Shown piece after piece: positions 16,242-23,726 of a stretch of DNA of 64,000 nucleotides. Location: positions 16,685 to 80,684 of IMG/VR virus record IMGVR_UViG_3300022910_000005; one strand, 5' to 3'. Every line of letters starts with the position of its first letter. Position 1 is the first letter of the stretch. The translations under genes were made by a program, and so were the position numbers. Below the pieces are notes generated by a model that searched no databases, was not told the origin of the DNA, and saw only the letters and a program-made list of their open reading frames with translations. The stretch is from a virus.

Positions 16242-16555
16242 CAGTGCTCGATGTACCAGACGGTGACGTCCACGGTGCCGACCTTGCCGGTCCGGCCGTA
16301 AGCCTTGCCGATCAGGCGCATGACCTGCTCGATGGCGGTCGGCAGGCTGAGCGCGTTGGCGACGTGGAGCATGACGCCTTCGTCCTTCACCTGGATGTGC
16401 AGGGCGTTGCGGCCCTGCACCCGAAGGTCGACCAGGCCGTTCTTCAGGTGCGGCCGACGGTCGATCTCGGCCAGCACCAGGTCGATGACCGCAGCACTGG
16501 TGTCGACGGAGGCGTTCTTCAGGGTGATGGTGCTGATCTCGGTCTTCTTCGTCAT
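16241..16555 (-). CDS. Protein of unknown function, 104 aa
   Basis: First gene of its operon and probably translated from a leaderless mRNA: the ATG lies 36 bases from the first -35 base. The product is mixed alpha/beta (TITLKNASVDTSAAVIDLVL, GLVDLRVQGRNALHIQV, GTVDVTVWYIEH), which suggests a compact ferredoxin-like fold. No family recognised. Confidence 0.7.
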   Translation of the reverse strand: MTKKTEISTITLKNASVDTSAAVIDLVLAEIDRRPHLKNGLVDLRVQGRNALHIQVKDEGVMLHVANALSLPTAIEQVMRLIGKAYGRTGKVGTVDVTVWYIEH

Positions 16556-16561
16556 GACTTG

Positions 16562-16602
16562 AGTTTACCAACGCCGAAGGGGACTTGTCAACTGTATGAC
16601 AA
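16562..16602 (-). promoter_or_regulatory. Promoter with operator O4, predicted leaderless
   Basis: On the minus strand TTGACA (16591-16586), an 18-base spacer and TAAACT (16567-16562) precede ATG 16555. The half-sites TTGTCA (16585-16590) and TGACAA (16597-16602) point outwards here and lie in both arms of a long hairpin. Confidence 0.65.
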
Positions 16603-16613
16603 GTCCCCTTCGG
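16574..16613 (-). terminator. Long perfect hairpin, terminator plus operator
   Basis: 17-bp perfect arms (16574-16590 and 16597-16613) flank a 6-base loop. It begins 7 bases after the stop of the upstream gene, so it probably ends that transcript, while the same bases carry the operator and -35 of the next operon. Confidence 0.65.
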
Positions 16614-16619
16614 GTGGTG

Positions 16620-16736
16620 CTACCGCGTCCTCGGGCTCGGCGTGCGGACCGGCGGGCTCCCGGTGCCCGGCCTCGGCGGCGGCGTCCCAGGCCCCGGGTT
16701 CGGAGCAATGGGCGACGGTCCAGGGTCACGGCTCAT
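16620..16736 (-). CDS. Proline-rich 38-residue peptide
   Basis: A 38-codon frame starts at ATG 16736 behind one of the best ribosome-binding sites of the window (GGAGGAGGTGATC, 6 bases before the ATG). The product is almost only P, G, S, T and R (PSPIAPNPGPGTPPPRPG) and must be unstructured. Its stop is followed directly by the O4 hairpin. The strong site argues for real, abundant synthesis; it could be a leader peptide or a short linear-motif protein. Confidence 0.6.
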   Translation of the reverse strand: MSRDPGPSPIAPNPGPGTPPPRPGTGSPPVRTPSPRTR

Positions 16737-16757
16737 CAGCGATCACCTCCTCCCGAA

Positions 16758-17564
16758 TCAGTACTTCTTCACCCACGGCAGCCGCAGGAACGTCGCCCGG
16801 CGGCCGACCGCCGCCGCGTAGTACCCCGGCTCGATGATCCCGGCGACCTTCATCGCCTTCAGCAGCCGCCGATACTTCCACCAGGGCATCGGCACGTCGA
16901 TCAGCAGGTGGTAATGGCCCTCCGTGCTGGAGCCGATCACCTTCACCTCGTGGTCGATGTCGATCGCGACGGTGTGCATGTTCTCGTGCTTGACCATCCG
17001 GATCGGCGGCAGCCCGAACGGGTCGTCGCTGTCGTCCAGGATCAGCCCGGGGCCGAACTCGAACAGGTCGACCGTGCCGTCCACCTCAGACGAGTAGCAG
17101 TTCGCCAGCGGGCCGAACGGGATCTGCGCCCGGTTGCGCTCGCTGTCGGCGTTGTAGTCCTCGTCGTTCCATTCCTGATCGGCCCGGGACTCCAGGTCGA
17201 CGATGTACGCCTTGTGCGGCCAGCGCGACAGCGAATCCCATTCGTCCTGGTGGGTTTTCGGCAGCCGCTCGTTGATGTAGGTGGCCGCCTCGACGAAGGA
17301 CCCGGCCAGCAGGACCCGGCCCCGGCGGAACGCGACGATGTCCCGGCGCTTCTTCAGGTCGTCCAGGGCCACCTCGACCACAACCCATTTGCCTTCGGTG
17401 CGGGGTCCACGAGCGAACAGTCGGTCGTCGCCGAGTCCCCACAGCAGACCGACGTACTCGTTCATCAGGCCGAAGGCGTCGACCGGTGGCTGGTCGAAAG
17501 CCTCACCTGCGGCGGGCAGTTCGTCGTTCTCGTCCTCCACGAGCACCAGCACAAGATCACTCAC
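16758..17564 (-). CDS. Conserved-type phage protein of unknown function, 268 aa
   Basis: GTG 17564 overlaps the upstream stop (GTGA). The N-terminal 190 residues are acidic and mixed. The last 70 residues carry VAIDIDHEVKVIGSSTEGHYHLLID, PWWKYRRLLKAMKVAGIIEPGYY and RATFLRLPWVKK, a block I associate with uncharacterised actinophage proteins. HYHLLIDV could be a metal- or nucleotide-binding strand, but no known active site is matched. Cytosolic. Confidence 0.65.
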   Translation of the reverse strand: MSDLVLVLVEDENDELPAAGEAFDQPPVDAFGLMNEYVGLLWGLGDDRLFARGPRTEGKWVVVEVALDDLKKRRDIVAFRRGRVLLAGSFVEAATYINERLPKTHQDEWDSLSRWPHKAYIVDLESRADQEWNDEDYNADSERNRAQIPFGPLANCYSSEVDGTVDLFEFGPGLILDDSDDPFGLPPIRMVKHENMHTVAIDIDHEVKVIGSSTEGHYHLLIDVPMPWWKYRRLLKAMKVAGIIEPGYYAAAVGRRATFLRLPWVKKY

Positions 17565-17827
17565 GATCTTCCTCCCGTGATCTGGTCCAGTCCGGCGTCG
17601 TTGAAACGCCAGTGGAAGTCGTGGAGGGTCATGGAGTGGAACCAGGCGTCCGCCAGTTCCAGGATCATGTGCGCTACCAGCGGCCGGTTGCACATCGGAC
17701 AGCGCATCAGCGACACCTTCTCGAACTTGACGACGACCAGCGGTTCCATCGAACCCCAGACGCGCCAGGTGAATTCGATGTCGTTCTCAACCTCGGACGC
17801 CAACCCCTCCAACAGGCCGGTCGTCAC
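17561..17827 (-). CDS. Zinc-knuckle protein of unknown function, 88 aa
   Basis: GTG 17827 is set by GTGA overlap. A single MRCPMCNRPLVAHMILELADAW segment (CxxC, then H) and FHSMTLHDFHWRF suggest a zinc-bound treble clef built from C2 and H2 ligands. Coupled to the exonuclease gene upstream. Confidence 0.6.
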   Translation of the reverse strand: MTTGLLEGLASEVENDIEFTWRVWGSMEPLVVVKFEKVSLMRCPMCNRPLVAHMILELADAWFHSMTLHDFHWRFNDAGLDQITGGRS

Positions 17828-18390
17828 AGCGCGCCTCCCATCACCGCGTCGTGGTTGGCGATCGTCCACAGCACGTCGCCCATCGCGGTGTGCCGGTCGA
17901 ACAGCGTTGGGTCCACACCGACCAGCCGGGACAGTTCGTCGGAGTCGATCGGGAACGGCACCGACACGCCGCGCCCGGCCAGGAATCCCCGCAGGAGGGT
18001 CTCCACGTCGGTGATGTGGTAGTGCCACGGCGACTTCGACCGCGTCACGCCCATCAACTGCCGCAGTCCGGCCGTGTCGAAATCCGGTACGGCACCGATC
18101 AGTTCGTGGCGCGGCTCGCCGTCGACTCGCGCGAACAGGTCCCACAGCAGGGTGCTGGCCCGGCGGCGGCTGACGGCCTGGACCGGGTCGTACCGCCGCA
18201 GGTAGTCGGTGAGGAACGGCTCCGGCAGCCGCATCGCCTTGTCGACGTCATGCTCCACGAACAGGTGCAGCGACTCCATGTGCGGCATCAGTTCGGTGCC
18301 CCGCTTGACGGCGGCCAACTCCCAGATCTCGTCCATGCCGTTGTCCGGGTCGAGCCCGGTCGTCTCGGTGTCGAGGAAGATCTTCGCCAT
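17824..18390 (-). CDS. DnaQ-like 3'-5' exonuclease, 188 aa
   Basis: DEDDh exonuclease fold. Motif I is IFLDTETTGLDP (D7, E9), a middle acidic motif lies in AVPDFDTAGL, and motif III is DRHTAMGDV (H167, D172). These would bind two metal ions and remove nucleotides from 3' ends. It could be a stand-alone proofreading or repair nuclease working with the primase-polymerase 8 kb away. ATG 18390; it overlaps its neighbour by one base. Confidence 0.8.
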   Translation of the reverse strand: MAKIFLDTETTGLDPDNGMDEIWELAAVKRGTELMPHMESLHLFVEHDVDKAMRLPEPFLTDYLRRYDPVQAVSRRRASTLLWDLFARVDGEPRHELIGAVPDFDTAGLRQLMGVTRSKSPWHYHITDVETLLRGFLAGRGVSVPFPIDSDELSRLVGVDPTLFDRHTAMGDVLWTIANHDAVMGGAL

Positions 18391-18737
18391 CAGACGGGCC
18401 GCGTCCGGACGAAGACCTCGTACTCGACGCCTTCGTAGTCGGCGATCGTGAAGGTGCCCGTGGTGCCGGACATCAGGGTCACCGGCCCGGCCAGGTGCGC
18501 CTTCGGCTCGACGGCGAAGTCGGTCACCTCGGACAGGACGGCTCGCACAGCGTTGGCCATGCTGACGCCTTCGATGTCCGAGTCGGCGAACGACGCGGCC
18601 ACCTGGTCGTTCGTAGCGAACGTGCCGGAGATCGGCACGCCGTCCACGTCACAGCCGGTGAAGGTGGCGTTGAATTCCGGACGCTTCGGGACGTTGCTGC
18701 CCTCGTTGTCCGGCTCGCTGCTGTACTGCTGGGTCAC
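18390..18737 (-). CDS. Protein of unknown function, 115 aa
   Basis: GTG 18737 has GGAGG 7 bases upstream. The sequence is strand-rich (NATFTGCDVDGVPISGTFATNDQ, GPVTLMSGTTGTFTIADYEGVEYEVFV) and acidic, like a small beta barrel. It has no signal or membrane segment. Function unknown. Confidence 0.65.
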   Translation of the reverse strand: MTQQYSSEPDNEGSNVPKRPEFNATFTGCDVDGVPISGTFATNDQVAASFADSDIEGVSMANAVRAVLSEVTDFAVEPKAHLAGPVTLMSGTTGTFTIADYEGVEYEVFVRTRPV

Positions 18738-18910
18738 TGCGGTGCCTCCTGTTTCGGTCCGAACTGCTGGACGGCGAGAACCCTGTGGCTCTCGATCGGA
18801 CAGTCGTGGTCGTACTGTTCGACGAGCGACCCGGCGCAGCAGGCGGCACAGTGATCGATCGTCGGATGCCCGAAGGCGGGCGTCGTGCACGGGACGCAGG
18901 TGCAGGTCAT
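18734..18910 (-). CDS. Cysteine-rich small protein, 58 aa
   Basis: ATG 18910 overlaps the upstream stop and the TGA overlaps the next GTG. It contains TCTCVPC, then HPTIDHCAACCAG and DHDCPIESH: eight cysteines and histidines suitable for one or two zinc sites. Not assigned to a family. Confidence 0.6.
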   Translation of the reverse strand: MTCTCVPCTTPAFGHPTIDHCAACCAGSLVEQYDHDCPIESHRVLAVQQFGPKQEAPQ

Positions 18911-19092
18911 GGCGCGACCCGGTTGGTGATCTTGCAGACTCGCTTCTCGTAGTCCTCGGGGCTGACGCCGCCGCCGCACTCGAAGGTCCACTCCGCGCCC
19001 TGCTGGGTGTCGTTGTAGGTGACCCGGCCAGACTTCTCGTCCAGCCACACCTTGTCGCCCTCGCTGTCGGTGCCGAACAGGGAGACCTTCAT
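18907..19092 (-). CDS. Small protein of unknown function, 61 aa
   Basis: Start placed at ATG 19092, which has AAGGA 7 bases upstream; the ATG at 19098 touches that site and is unlikely. The product is MKVSLFGTDSEGDKVWLDEKSG then TYNDTQQGAEWTFECG and DYEKRVCKITN. First gene behind operator O5. Confidence 0.65.
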   Translation of the reverse strand: MKVSLFGTDSEGDKVWLDEKSGRVTYNDTQQGAEWTFECGGGVSPEDYEKRVCKITNRVAP

Positions 19093-19139
19093 GATCATCC
19101 TTCCATCGGGGGCAGTCGTCTCGGTCGCTCAATGAGACA

Positions 19140-19170
19140 ACAGTACTCCAGTTGACAAGCGGTTGTCAAC
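19140..19170 (-). promoter_or_regulatory. Promoter with operator O5
   Basis: The most perfect operator copy: GTTGACAA-GCGG-TTGTCAAC (19151-19170), 8-bp arms. On the minus strand TTGACA (19169-19164), an 18-base spacer and TACTGT (19145-19140) form the promoter. It abuts the stop codon of the endonuclease gene. Confidence 0.7.
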
Positions 19171-19742
19171 TACTCCTTGATCACCGAGTGCGCGAAGTTC
19201 TCTTCCAGGTAGCCGACGATCCGCCGGGCCATCGCCACGTCCTTGATCTTCCCGAGAATCGCGTAGTTGCAACCCCACTCCTGGCCGGGGCAGAGCAGGC
19301 CACGCACCTCGTTGGAGTTGTGATCGTGGTCGGTGGCCATCCGCTTGCCGATCGAACGACGACCGCAGATCCGGCACTTCCCGTCCTGCTCCTTGAAGAG
19401 GATCTTGTAGTCCTCCCCGGTGAACGGCCTGCCGTGGATGGTGTACGTCCGGCGCAGGTACGAGTCCCAGTTCGCCAGCGAGGCGCACGCCGAGCAGCGG
19501 GACTTCGTGCATTCGGTCAGTCGCCGGAAGGACTGGCAGCCAGCACACCAGCGCCGTCCCACCGGCCATTCGGTGGCGGGCACCACCGCCCGCCGTAGCG
19601 GCTCCGGCACGCACGCCAGGCGCTTCTCAGCGGCCATCTCCTGGATCTCTGGAGCCTGCTCCAGCAGCCAGCACTCCTCGCACTTCTGGCCGCCGGGTCG
19701 CTTGTTCGACGCGCCGCACTTCACGCACATCTTCGTCGCCAC
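19170..19742 (-). CDS. Endonuclease VII-like recombination nuclease, 190 aa
   Basis: The C-terminal half has the endonuclease VII layout: CRICGRRS, MATDHDHN, EVRGLLCPG and GCNYAILG, with zinc-binding CxxC pairs and the DHxH catalytic site. This family resolves branched DNA such as Holliday junctions and prepares phage DNA for packaging; some members act as simple nicking enzymes. The N-terminus adds two more cysteine pairs (CVKCGASN, CEECW) and a third (CAGC...CSACAS), more zinc sites than usual. GTG start with GGAG 7 bases upstream. Confidence 0.8.
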   Translation of the reverse strand: MATKMCVKCGASNKRPGGQKCEECWLLEQAPEIQEMAAEKRLACVPEPLRRAVVPATEWPVGRRWCAGCQSFRRLTECTKSRCSACASLANWDSYLRRTYTIHGRPFTGEDYKILFKEQDGKCRICGRRSIGKRMATDHDHNSNEVRGLLCPGQEWGCNYAILGKIKDVAMARRIVGYLEENFAHSVIKE

Positions 19743-19763
19743 GCAGGGTCTCCAGAATCAGAA

Positions 19764-19795
19764 GGGGCCGGGCAACCCGAAGGTTACCCGGCCCC
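19764..19795. terminator. Hairpin terminator between operons
   Basis: A 9-bp perfect stem (19764-19772 with 19787-19795) plus an inner 4-bp stem form a long hairpin between the coiled-coil gene and the endonuclease gene. Confidence 0.65.
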
Positions 19796-19811
19796 GCCGA
19801 CGATCAGTGGA

Positions 19812-20159
19812 TCAGAACTGGCCGAACTCGCCCTCGGACGGCGTGCCCTCCGGCACGATGACCTGCGCGGGCGGCTGCTCCACGACGTTCTCGGACCGGC
19901 CGTCCACGAACAACTGGGTCCGCTCGATCAGCGCCTGCTCGGCGGCGATCTTCACCTCCAGGTCGACCACCTTGGCCTTGGCGGCGTCGACCGCCTTCTG
20001 CTTGGCGGCGGCGGCGGCCTTCTGGGCGTCCTCGGCGACGGTGACCTTCTTGGCGGCCTCGACCTTCTTGGTCTCCAGGGCCGACTTGCGGGTCTTCGCG
20101 GCCTCGATCGTGTCGTTGGCCTGCTTGAGGAACTTGCTGGGGTCGAATTCCTTCGGCAT
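19812..20159 (-). CDS. Alanine/lysine-rich coiled-coil protein, 115 aa
   Basis: ATG 20159 begins PKEFDPSKFLKQANDTIE; a long helix of about 60 residues follows (KKVEAAKKVTVAEDAQKA, AAAAKQKAVDAAKAKVV), almost certainly a coiled coil. The last 25 residues are acidic and extended, ending in EGEFGQF. It could bridge proteins in a replication or virion complex. Ends just before a terminator. Confidence 0.7.
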   Translation of the reverse strand: MPKEFDPSKFLKQANDTIEAAKTRKSALETKKVEAAKKVTVAEDAQKAAAAAKQKAVDAAKAKVVDLEVKIAAEQALIERTQLFVDGRSENVVEQPPAQVIVPEGTPSEGEFGQF

Positions 20160-20296
20160 GATTCTCTGAATCCTTCTCTGTCGCAGGGAAAGTCGTTCGC
20201 TGGGTGCCCCGTGTGCACACGGCCGGGGCCACGCCGCCTGGCTGGCTCTGAGCAACAGCCTGCCGGGCCGTCAGGCCGGGATGCAAGCGTGGTGGA

Positions 20297-21076
20297 TCAG
20301 AAGGGCGGCGGCTTCTGCTCGGCGTCGGCCTTGACGGCTTCCGGCCCCTTGTACGGGTCGGCCCCGTCCTGGCGGTCCTCTGCGTCACCGGCCTCGGCCC
20401 GCGCGTTGTCGACGTAAGCCTGCACCTGGGCGCGGGTTTCGTCGGTCGGCGGGTCGATGTGCACCTCGTAGTGCGAGGTCTTGCCGGGCTTGCCGACGTT
20501 CGGAACGCGGTCGACGAGCGTGACGGTCCAGGTCTGGCCGACCTGCGGGGCACCGTCGGTGGCCCGGATGCGACGCAGTTCCTTGTTGGCCGCCTCCCGC
20601 AGGTTCTGCGAGGAGAGGATCACCCGACGCTCGGTGACGCCGGACAGTTCCACCTCGTCGTCCTGCAACCGCAACTTGGCGTTGTCCGAGACGAACTCGC
20701 CGCCGCTGTAGGTGGTGGCCATCGTGATGCTGGTGCGGGAGACGCGACCGGCACCCTTGGGAATCGGCAGGTCGGGCCACATCTCGGCGAACTTCTGCTC
20801 GGTGACCGGCCGCTTGGAGCCCTTGAGGTCGTTCTTCGGACGCCAGACCATCCAGCCCTTGTCGTCCGGGTCGGTGTCCGTGCCCTGCTGGTACTCGCCG
20901 ACCATCTTGTAGCCCTTGTCGGGCCGCTTGACCGGCTCGGGCGGAACCACGACGCCGACGAACTTGTCGCCGGGGCGGGAGTAGTTCCAGGAGATGACCG
21001 GCGCTCCGGCGCTTCCGCCCTGAGCCGCGTACGGGTCGTAGTACTCGTCCTCGTCGTAACCGTTTTCGTCGCTCAC
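20297..21076 (-). CDS. Protein of unknown function with SSB-like tail, 259 aa
   Basis: Begins with an acidic segment containing DEYYDPYA, nearly the same as DELYDPYA at the start of the nuclease at 24302. The core (20-225) is a mixed beta domain (KFVGVVVPPEPV, RTSITMATTYSG, QTWTVTLVDRVPNVG). The tail is disordered and ends KPPPF, similar to the acidic DDIPF-type tails by which single-stranded-DNA-binding proteins recruit partners. A DNA-binding role is plausible but unproven. GTG 21076 is preceded by a weak ribosome site. Confidence 0.65.
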   Translation of the reverse strand: MSDENGYDEDEYYDPYAAQGGSAGAPVISWNYSRPGDKFVGVVVPPEPVKRPDKGYKMVGEYQQGTDTDPDDKGWMVWRPKNDLKGSKRPVTEQKFAEMWPDLPIPKGAGRVSRTSITMATTYSGGEFVSDNAKLRLQDDEVELSGVTERRVILSSQNLREAANKELRRIRATDGAPQVGQTWTVTLVDRVPNVGKPGKTSHYEVHIDPPTDETRAQVQAYVDNARAEAGDAEDRQDGADPYKGPEAVKADAEQKPPPF

Positions 21077-21120
21077 TGTGTCTCGTCTCGTTGTCGTTTC
21101 TTCTCTGTGGTGCAGCCATG

Positions 21121-21150
21121 AGTCTACAGGTCGTTGATAGGTCACGGCAA
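21121..21150 (-). promoter_or_regulatory. Possible promoter without operator
   Basis: On the minus strand TTGCCG (21150-21145), an 18-base spacer and TAGACT (21126-21121) lie 45 bases before the GTG at 21076. It lacks the TTGNCA operator pair, so it might be expressed differently. Confidence 0.35.
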
Positions 21151-21156
21151 GCGAAA

Positions 21157-21193
21157 GGCCCGGCCAGCGGAGGGAAAGCACACCGGCCGGGCC
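21157..21193. terminator. Hairpin terminator
   Basis: 9-bp perfect GC stem (21157-21165 with 21185-21193) and a 19-base loop, placed 10 bases after the stop of the beta-helix gene. Confidence 0.65.
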
Positions 21194-21202
21194 ACGAATC
21201 GG

Positions 21203-22309
21203 TCAGTATCGGACGGTGATCGCGGTGCCGTCGATGTACGAGCAGTTGGTGACCGTCGCGCGGCCGGTCCAGGTGCCACCGAAGTTCACCGTCTGCCCCT
21301 GCACGGCCTGGCTCTTGTCGAACACCAGCCCGTCGTAGAGGCCCATGCTCGCGGTGCCGCCGGGCGACGGGTTGCCGCCGCCGTTGAAGGCGTACTGCCC
21401 GCCGAGGAACAGCGTGTTCACGATCCGATGCTCGCCCGTGTAGCCCTGGCTGACGGTGCCGAACATCAGGCAGGCGTTGTCCGGCCCGTTGATCCTTCCC
21501 CGGCTCAGCAGGCCGGTCCCGTTGTCCTCCCACGGCAATGCCCTGGCCGGGTGCGTGGAGTCTCCGGCGAAGGCGTACGGTCCGCCGTCCGGCAGCGAGC
21601 CCATCGGCACGCTGATCGGCTCATACGTGTCCGGGAGGTTGTACGCCTCGGCCTCGGTGAAGACGTGCCCGCTGGAGTCCATCAGCCACAGGTGGCCCGC
21701 CTGGCGGGCTGGCCGGGCGTCGATCACGCTGTCTTCGATGTCCATGCCGAGGCCGCCGAACAACTGGATGCCGTCGTTGTGGCTGATTGTGTCGGACGGA
21801 TGGACGATCCCGCGAGCGTTGGCCGTCCACTTCGTGAGGCGGCGAATCATGGTGCGGCGCAAGATGATCCCGCACTGCCACCCGGCACCGGTCGCGTTGA
21901 ACTGGTTCGAGTTGTTGACCGAGATGCCGTCGGTGGTCTTCTCGATCAGGCAGTCGTAGAACTCAAGGTCGTGCCCGTTGAAGGCGTTGCGGTTACGGAT
22001 GAACTTCGGGGAGAAGACGCACCGGTTGAACTTGATCCGCTTGGCGTTGATGTTCGTCGCCGTGTAGATCGGATTGTCGGTGTCGTCGCCCTCGAAATAG
22101 CAGTCGTTGTAGGTCAAGTCGGCCACGTTGCCGTTGACCCGGGCGAACCGGATGTTGTTGAACGTCTGCCCCGGGGTGTTGTGCGAGACATTCGCGACGG
22201 CCGTCGCGGGCACCCCGGCCACGACGGCGGCCACGTTGACTCCGGCGATGAAGACCTTCTTGGTGCCGACCAGGCCGGACTGGTCGGTGCCGGTCAGCGT
22301 GGTCGGCAC
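21203..22309 (-). CDS. Beta-helix (pectate-lyase-like) protein, 368 aa
   Basis: The middle shows successive short strands with N, D and C/F ladders (NNIRFARVNGN, LTYNDCYFEGDD, AKRIKFNRCVF, HDLEFYDCLIEK, GMDIEDSVIDA), the mark of a right-handed parallel beta helix. Such proteins serve as phage depolymerases or tail spikes. The N-terminal 30 residues (LTGTDQSGLVGTKKVFIAG) resemble the end of the neighbouring 77-residue protein and could be an attachment motif. No catalytic residues can be named with confidence. GTG start two bases from the upstream stop. Confidence 0.7.
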   Translation of the reverse strand: MPTTLTGTDQSGLVGTKKVFIAGVNVAAVVAGVPATAVANVSHNTPGQTFNNIRFARVNGNVADLTYNDCYFEGDDTDNPIYTATNINAKRIKFNRCVFSPKFIRNRNAFNGHDLEFYDCLIEKTTDGISVNNSNQFNATGAGWQCGIILRRTMIRRLTKWTANARGIVHPSDTISHNDGIQLFGGLGMDIEDSVIDARPARQAGHLWLMDSSGHVFTEAEAYNLPDTYEPISVPMGSLPDGGPYAFAGDSTHPARALPWEDNGTGLLSRGRINGPDNACLMFGTVSQGYTGEHRIVNTLFLGGQYAFNGGGNPSPGGTASMGLYDGLVFDKSQAVQGQTVNFGGTWTGRATVTNCSYIDGTAITVRY

Positions 22310-22310
22310 G

Positions 22311-22544
22311 TCAGGCAGTGAAGGTGAACGTGGCCAGCGTGCCGGTGTCGGACACCTTCGTGAGCGTCTTGGCCGGGCTGATGGACAGGAAGCCCTGACC
22401 GATGACCAGGGTGTTGGTGCCGATGTTGCCGTCCTGGTCGGTGCCGGTCAGGACGTAGGTGCGCGGGTCGTAGTCGACGGTGACCGTGACCAACTGGCCG
22501 GGCAGCGGCGCGAGCGGGGTGAACGAGACGACGGGATTCGCCAC
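22311..22544 (-). CDS. Small beta protein next to the beta-helix, 77 aa
   Basis: GTG 22544 has AGGAG upstream. The sequence VVSFTPLAPLPGQLVTVTVDY is Ig-like; the second half, LTGTDQDGNIGTNTLVIGQG, matches the N-terminus of the following beta-helix protein. They may bind each other or the same partner. Confidence 0.65.
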   Translation of the reverse strand: MANPVVSFTPLAPLPGQLVTVTVDYDPRTYVLTGTDQDGNIGTNTLVIGQGFLSISPAKTLTKVSDTGTLATFTFTA

Positions 22545-22567
22545 GGTGTTTCTCCTGGGGACGCAGA

Positions 22568-22599
22568 GAGGGGCGCCGTCCTGGTGGACGACGCCCCTC
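22568..22599. terminator. Interrupted hairpin, probable terminator
   Basis: 8-bp outer stem (22568-22575 with 22592-22599) and 5-bp inner stem (22577-22581 with 22586-22590), between the VWA gene and the next gene. No T-run follows. Confidence 0.5.
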
Positions 22600-22628
22600 A
22601 CGCTACTGCGAAGTAGTTGAGCCCTGCT

Positions 22629-23672
22629 CTACAGCATGACCAGCACCTTCGTGAAGGCGACCAGGCCACGGTTCGGCGCGGTCGACTGCACGAAGATGTC
22701 GTAGTCGGGGTTCGGGTCGGCCTTCTGGCTGACCGTCATGTCCGGCAGGCCGATCATGTCCCGGATCTCCTGCTGCGTTCCGACGAAGACCTTGTCGGTC
22801 TTCTTCTCGACGATCGCGAGACCCTTGCCGGGCTGCACCTTTTCGCGCTTGTTCCACTGGTAGTAGCAGGTACCGAGCACGAACTTCATGCCGCAGTCGT
22901 CCTTGATGAACTTGTCGACGCGGATCTTCGGGTACTGGCCGGTCTTCGGGTCCTTCGCCGCGCCGTCCTGCGGGGCGACCGGGATCAGCCGGTACTTGTC
23001 ACCGGCCAGCGGCGTGAGCGCGGCCCGGACGGTCGCCTTGTTGACGGTATCGGCTCCAGTTGAGAAGATCGCCCGGCTGCCGCGCACGCCCTGCTGGCGC
23101 ATCGTCATGAAGTTGTCGGTCGCGGCCTTGATCGAGGCACCGGCCGTCTCCACGTTGCTGGTATCCCAGGTGGCGATGTTGTCCGGCGGGAAGCCCGCCT
23201 GCGCGGCCAGATGGACGCTGCGGTGGTCGGGAACGAGCGTCGCAACGGAGTAGTTCTCCGGCAGGCCCGCGAGCAGGTTCCGCAGGGTGTCGGCCGACGC
23301 CATCGAGCGGTTCTCCTGCCCGTCGGTGACGACGAACGTCAGGAACGCATGGTCACCGTAGATGACCGACGTGGTCTTCAGGTCCCGCTGCGATTCGATG
23401 GTCGCGTCCCGCAGGGCGGTCATGCCGGACGGCCGGTACAGCGCGCCGATCGACGGGAGCCGCAGCACGTCCTTGTCGAAGATCAGGCACTTCACCTGGT
23501 CAGCGAAAGAGTAGACGGACACGCGGACTTCGCGGTCCAGGTCGGTCGAACGCTTCGCCAGGTAGGCGATCTGTCCGTCGACCACCTTCACGACGTCGCG
23601 GCGCAGGCCGTTCATCGAACTGCTCGCGTCCATGACGATGGCGATGTGGTCGATCTGGTTCTGGGTTTCCAC
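22629..23672 (-). CDS. VWA-domain protein with MIDAS site, 347 aa
   Basis: Residues 7-200 form a von Willebrand A domain: HIAIVMDASSSM (D15, S17, S19 of the DxSxS site), a threonine in PSGMTALRDA and the aspartate in VVTDGQEN, completing a metal-dependent binding site. The C-terminal 150 residues (KYRLIPVAPQDG, KFIKDDCGMKFVLGTCYYQW, KGLAIVEKKTDKVFVGTQQ) are conserved-looking but unnamed. VWA proteins bind other proteins; in phages and bacteria they accompany ATPases, the terD stress cluster or envelope complexes. No MoxR-type partner is visible here. GTG start with GGAG upstream. Confidence 0.8.
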   Translation of the reverse strand: METQNQIDHIAIVMDASSSMNGLRRDVVKVVDGQIAYLAKRSTDLDREVRVSVYSFADQVKCLIFDKDVLRLPSIGALYRPSGMTALRDATIESQRDLKTTSVIYGDHAFLTFVVTDGQENRSMASADTLRNLLAGLPENYSVATLVPDHRSVHLAAQAGFPPDNIATWDTSNVETAGASIKAATDNFMTMRQQGVRGSRAIFSTGADTVNKATVRAALTPLAGDKYRLIPVAPQDGAAKDPKTGQYPKIRVDKFIKDDCGMKFVLGTCYYQWNKREKVQPGKGLAIVEKKTDKVFVGTQQEIRDMIGLPDMTVSQKADPNPDYDIFVQSTAPNRGLVAFTKVLVML

Positions 23673-23726
23673 GGTGCGGTTCTCCTTGGTTTTCGAGGTG
23701 GATCTCAGTGTTCGTTCTCTACGATT

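Noticed and set aside
20160-20296. GC-rich gap with short palindromic words as a possible attachment site
   Set aside because: No integrase is visible and no convincing core repeat or tRNA end is present; short stems are expected at this GC content.
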